Assembly (NCBI GenBank): GCA_041690535.1
Contig: JAWLHA010000015.1
Span: forward strand, 8,560-72,559
DNA: 64,000 bases
Source: JAWLHA01 sp041690535
Lineage (GTDB): Bacteria; Pseudomonadota; Gammaproteobacteria; Thiohalomonadales; Thiohalomonadaceae
Direction: 5' to 3'
Every line of letters starts with the position of its first letter. Positions within the stretch are counted from its first letter, which is position 1. Under the pieces are notes generated by a model that did no database searches, was not told where the DNA came from, and saw only the letters and a program-made list of their open reading frames with translations. The translations under genes and the position numbers were made by a program. Shown here in pieces: positions 61,557 to 64,000 of the stretch.

Positions 61557-61771
61557 GTAACGACTCACCCATGTCAGCCGCGTCTCGATGCTCCGGGTTA
61601 CGGCACCTTTGCTGTGGAGTGCGACGGCTTGCCGCCGCTTTGCAGGACGGGAGCTTGCTCCCGCCGTTCCCGGGCCAGCCCACCACACGGCGCACGGCGG
61701 CAAGCCGCCCCTCGGGAAAGCGGGGGCAAGCCCCCGCACTCCAGAGCCGCCGACATGGGGTGAGTAGTTAC
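61557..61771 (-). mobile_element. IS66-type MITE, type III, inverted (215 bp)
   Basis: GTAACGACTC (61557-61566) and GAGTAGTTAC (61762-61771) are flanked by the perfect 8-bp duplication AGTATTAG (61549-61556 and 61772-61779). The interior is the reverse complement of the copy at 60610. It separates the lipoprotein gene from its upstream promoter. Confidence 0.87.
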
Positions 61772-61918
61772 AGTATTAGAAATCAAGGGGGCATTATACG
61801 TCCTCTGGGTCGCCCTGCCGAACGCTGCTAAAATACGCCGCCCGCAAACGGAAAGGCAGGGGGCGCAACCCCTCCGTTCCTTGATCTGCGCCATCCACCA
61901 ATTCACCCCGGAAAGTCC

Positions 61919-62281
61919 ATGAGCAGCGTATCTGAAAACACTCCTGCAGCAATCCTCGAAGGTCTCAGTGAGGAGACCAAGCGTGAACTTCTCCAACACC
62001 TTGCCGAGGAGCTCGGGTTCGAGGTTACTGAACACGGCGACCCGGTCGACCCCCAATCGGACATCCTGGACGTGGTCGAGGCCGCGATCCGTGGTCTGCA
62101 GCACGCCTTGCTTGTTCTGCAGGATCAGTTTGCCGAGGGGGCGGAGCCGGATCACACCGAACTCAACCGGGCGGCCGAAAGCATTGAGCTGGTGGTGACC
62201 GAACTGTGGGATGCCCACGAACTCTTGAATGAGATCATCGACGCGGAATGCGACGGGGACGGCTGTGAGGACGACGCGTGA
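61919..62281 (+). CDS. Small acidic helical protein, unknown
   Basis: The 120-residue cytoplasmic protein is strongly acidic and helical: SEETKRELLQHLAEELGFEV, DILDVVEAAIRGLQHALLVLQDQFAEG, ELVVTELWDAHELLNEIIDAECD, ending CDGDGCEDDA. No catalytic motif, signal peptide or membrane segment is present. The C-terminal acidic Cys pair could bind metal. It is not coupled to the UPF0114 gene 188 bp downstream. No family was recognised. Confidence 0.6.
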   Translation: MSSVSENTPAAILEGLSEETKRELLQHLAEELGFEVTEHGDPVDPQSDILDVVEAAIRGLQHALLVLQDQFAEGAEPDHTELNRAAESIELVVTELWDAHELLNEIIDAECDGDGCEDDA

Positions 62282-62469
62282 TTGAATCAAGGTTCGGCGA
62301 CAGGGGCGAGCGGAGGCTCCTGCTGACCCCCGACACCGATGCAGCGGGGCGGTGCGGATAAAGCGCCGCGGCGGGCCTGCGGACAACTCCGCCCCACCGC
62401 GGCGGGGTACCTTCCACGCTGGAGAGCTGTTCGGGCCGATCCCATCAACGCTCAGTTTTGAGGAAAGTC

Positions 62470-63102
62470 ATGAAAAGAATCGAAAGTAAACTCGAGTCCT
62501 TTCTCTTCAACAGCCGCTGGCTTCTGGCCCCGTTCTACGTTGGCCTGGTCCTGGCCATGGCGCTGCTGCTGGTCAAGTTCGTCAAGCAGTTCCTGGAGTT
62601 CCTGCCCCTGGTGTTCCACGGGGAGGGAGGCGAGGTGATCGTGGGGGTGCTGACGCTCATCGATGTGGTGATGATCGCCAACCTGCTGATCATCATTGTC
62701 TTTGCCGGTTACGAGAACTTCGTCTCCAAGATCGACACGGCGGGCCACGAGGACCGGCCGAACTGGATGGGGCACGTGGGGTTTTCCGACCTCAAAATGA
62801 AACTCATCGGCTCCATCGTGGCCATTTCGGGCATCGAGCTGCTCAAGGCCTTCATGGCCGTGGGGAGCCACACCAATGAAGAGCTTGCCTGGAAGGTGGG
62901 TCTGCACATGACCTTCGTCATTTCGGGGGTTCTGTTCGCCCTCATGGATCGCCTCTCCGGGGGGAAACACGACCACGACCATGAGAAACAGGCCGAGCCG
63001 GCCCCATCCCTGGAGCACGGCGGTGTGCGCGCCTTAGCCCCGCGAGAGCCCCTTTCGGTCGGGACGCCCGCACCGGGCATGACGCAGGGCATGCCGGAAT
63101 AG
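62470..63102 (+). CDS. yqhA: UPF0114 (YqhA/TIGR00645) integral membrane protein
   Basis: The 210-residue protein shows the family order: FLFNSRWLLAPFYVGLVLAMALLL, LIDVVMIANLLIIIVFAGYENFVSKID, HEDRPNWMGHVGFSDLKMKL, and a third and fourth helix ending FALMDRLSGG. A 40-residue extension with HDHDHEK and a proline-rich tail follows, longer than in E. coli. The family's role is uncertain. The start is ATG 62470 because MKRIESKLE aligns with family starts; a TTG 12 bp upstream is possible. Confidence 0.85.
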   Translation: MKRIESKLESFLFNSRWLLAPFYVGLVLAMALLLVKFVKQFLEFLPLVFHGEGGEVIVGVLTLIDVVMIANLLIIIVFAGYENFVSKIDTAGHEDRPNWMGHVGFSDLKMKLIGSIVAISGIELLKAFMAVGSHTNEELAWKVGLHMTFVISGVLFALMDRLSGGKHDHDHEKQAEPAPSLEHGGVRALAPREPLSVGTPAPGMTQGMPE

Positions 63103-63164
63103 GCGGGTACCGGAGCAGGCCCGCCGGTGCGATACTCGGGTTTTCAGGTGAGGAGGGGGATGGA

Positions 63165-63950
63165 GTGTTTGGGCTGCTGCGTAGTAAACCCTTGCTGGAC
63201 GAGGAGTCGGCCCAGTGGATTTTTGACGTCTACCACTGGGCACTGACAAACCTGGGCAGTGATGTCTTCCAAGAGGAAACCCGCTTGGTCTTGCCTTCCT
63301 CCGAAGATTTTCCCGGTCGGGCCGACTCGCTGCACGGGATGGCCAGGTTGATCTTCGATCAGGTGGTGGCCCATGCAGGCATGGGCCACTGGCCGCTGGA
63401 GCTGGTCGAGCCGGGGCAGCCCACCTTCGGGGACGCGGCCTCCTTGAGGATGCAAGGGCCGCTCCGGGGGCGATCGGCAAATGCCGCGCAGGCTGTCGAG
63501 CCGGCGGCCCGGCTATCCCTTGCCTACACCCCGGCGCTGGTGAACGAGCCGGAGGCGCTTATTGCCGAATTCGCCCACCAGCTGGCGCATCTGCTCGCCA
63601 CCCAGGTGGACGAGGCGCCCCCCGGGGGGCATGAGAACTGGCCTTACCTGACGGAGCTTCTGGGGGGCTTCATGGGCTTTGGCCTGATGTTTGCCAACAC
63701 CGCCTTCAAGGCACCCCGGGGCGGTTGCGGTTCCTGCGCGGTCGGGGTGGCGCAACGCGCCAGCTTTCTGTCGCAGTACGACCTCACCTACGCCTTGGCC
63801 CTCTTCTCCATCCTCAAGGACATCCGCCCTCGCGAGGTATTGCCCCACTTGAGAAAGCCGTTGCGCCCCTTCTTCAAGGGGGCGGTGAAGGAGATCGAAA
63901 GGCGAGCGGAGGCACTGGAGGCGTTGCAGACAGTCGGGCAGCCCGGATAA
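63165..63950 (+). CDS. Conserved protein with degenerate zincin-like HQLAH motif
   Basis: The 261-residue protein starts at GTG 63165 (MFGLLRSKPLLDEE). It contains AEFAHQLAHLLAT, which looks like an HExxH metallopeptidase helix in which Glu has become Gln. A later CGSC pair (RGGCGSCAVG) and a helical C terminus (YALALFSILKDIRPREVLPHLRKPLRPFF) follow. Without the Glu, hydrolysis would not be expected, so a binding role or ancestry is inferred. It lies 62 bp after the UPF0114 gene, on the same strand. The remaining 50 bp to the window end hold no gene. Confidence 0.6.
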   Translation: MFGLLRSKPLLDEESAQWIFDVYHWALTNLGSDVFQEETRLVLPSSEDFPGRADSLHGMARLIFDQVVAHAGMGHWPLELVEPGQPTFGDAASLRMQGPLRGRSANAAQAVEPAARLSLAYTPALVNEPEALIAEFAHQLAHLLATQVDEAPPGGHENWPYLTELLGGFMGFGLMFANTAFKAPRGGCGSCAVGVAQRASFLSQYDLTYALALFSILKDIRPREVLPHLRKPLRPFFKGAVKEIERRAEALEALQTVGQPG

Positions 63951-64000
63951 GGGAGCGGCCCGGCGCGCCAGTGTGTAAGGCCCCAGGTTGGTTTGTAGGG

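Noticed and set aside
60610..61771. Composite transposon with the lipoprotein gene as cargo
   Set aside because: Each flanking element has its own, different target duplication (CCCTGCTC-type and AGTATTAG), showing two separate insertions and not one unit.

Overview
The window is about 64 kb of GC-rich chromosomal DNA from a gammaproteobacterium, most likely a respiratory, sulfur-oxidiser-like lineage of the Chromatiales/Ectothiorhodospiraceae type. That placement is inferred from gene content (periplasmic nitrate reductase, many c-type cytochromes, SHP/DHC haem proteins, a DamX-like SPOR protein, QseBC-like two-component genes, UPF0114) and not from a marker gene. No rRNA, tRNA or CRISPR array was seen.

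Layout. 0-8 kb: a gene end, a SPOR-domain membrane coiled-coil protein, a TetR repressor and a divergent RND efflux pair whose adaptor gene carries an in-frame stop. 7.6-17.8 kb: a zinc-ribbon protein, an MBL-fold hydrolase, a SurE remnant, a diguanylate cyclase, a frameshifted triple-Cache protein, a TetR/O-methyltransferase pair, a frameshifted small repeat protein, a REP-type (RAYT) transposase and two small membrane proteins. 18.2-23.9 kb: a redox locus with an SHP-like monohaem cytochrome, a giant FAD/cyclic-nucleotide/ferredoxin fusion, a b-haem-like membrane protein and a transmembrane FHA-multihaem cytochrome c. 24.5-26.8 kb: two unrecognised genes. 27.1-31.0 kb: cytochrome b561-SHP-DHC-PepSY-response regulator-histidine kinase operon. 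31.1-34.0 kb: a haem/zinc-sensing GGDEF-EAL protein. 34.9-37.7 kb: a WYL regulator, AhpD-like, VOC, Tag and cupin genes. 38.3-45.9 kb: a four-gene minus-strand operon of unknown function (a beta-rich protein, an ABBA-prenyltransferase-like protein, a protein with a terpene-cyclase-like DADDTA motif, and an 1176-residue beta-propeller protein). 46-51 kb: small secreted proteins and moaA. 51.4-57.6 kb: napFDAGHBC behind a perfect FNR-type palindrome. 57.9-64 kb: hemerythrin, two acetyltransferases, a lipoprotein bracketed by mobile elements, an acidic protein, UPF0114 and a degenerate zincin-like protein.

The intergenic DNA is crowded with non-autonomous mobile elements. The clearest family has ends GTAACTACTC and 8-bp target duplications, matching IS66-family rules, yet carries three different interiors. 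A second family (ends CAGGGTAAACGCATAC, about 10-bp duplications), a third (ends CCTAGAGCACCGAACAG) and a fourth (ends TTAGGGAAACCCTGATTAAT) are also present.

Functionally, the window combines anaerobic nitrate respiration with its molybdenum cofactor gene, several apparently sensory haem and redox systems, and c-di-GMP signalling. The FHA/cyclic-nucleotide redox locus and the 38-46 kb operon are the two best candidates for undescribed biology.
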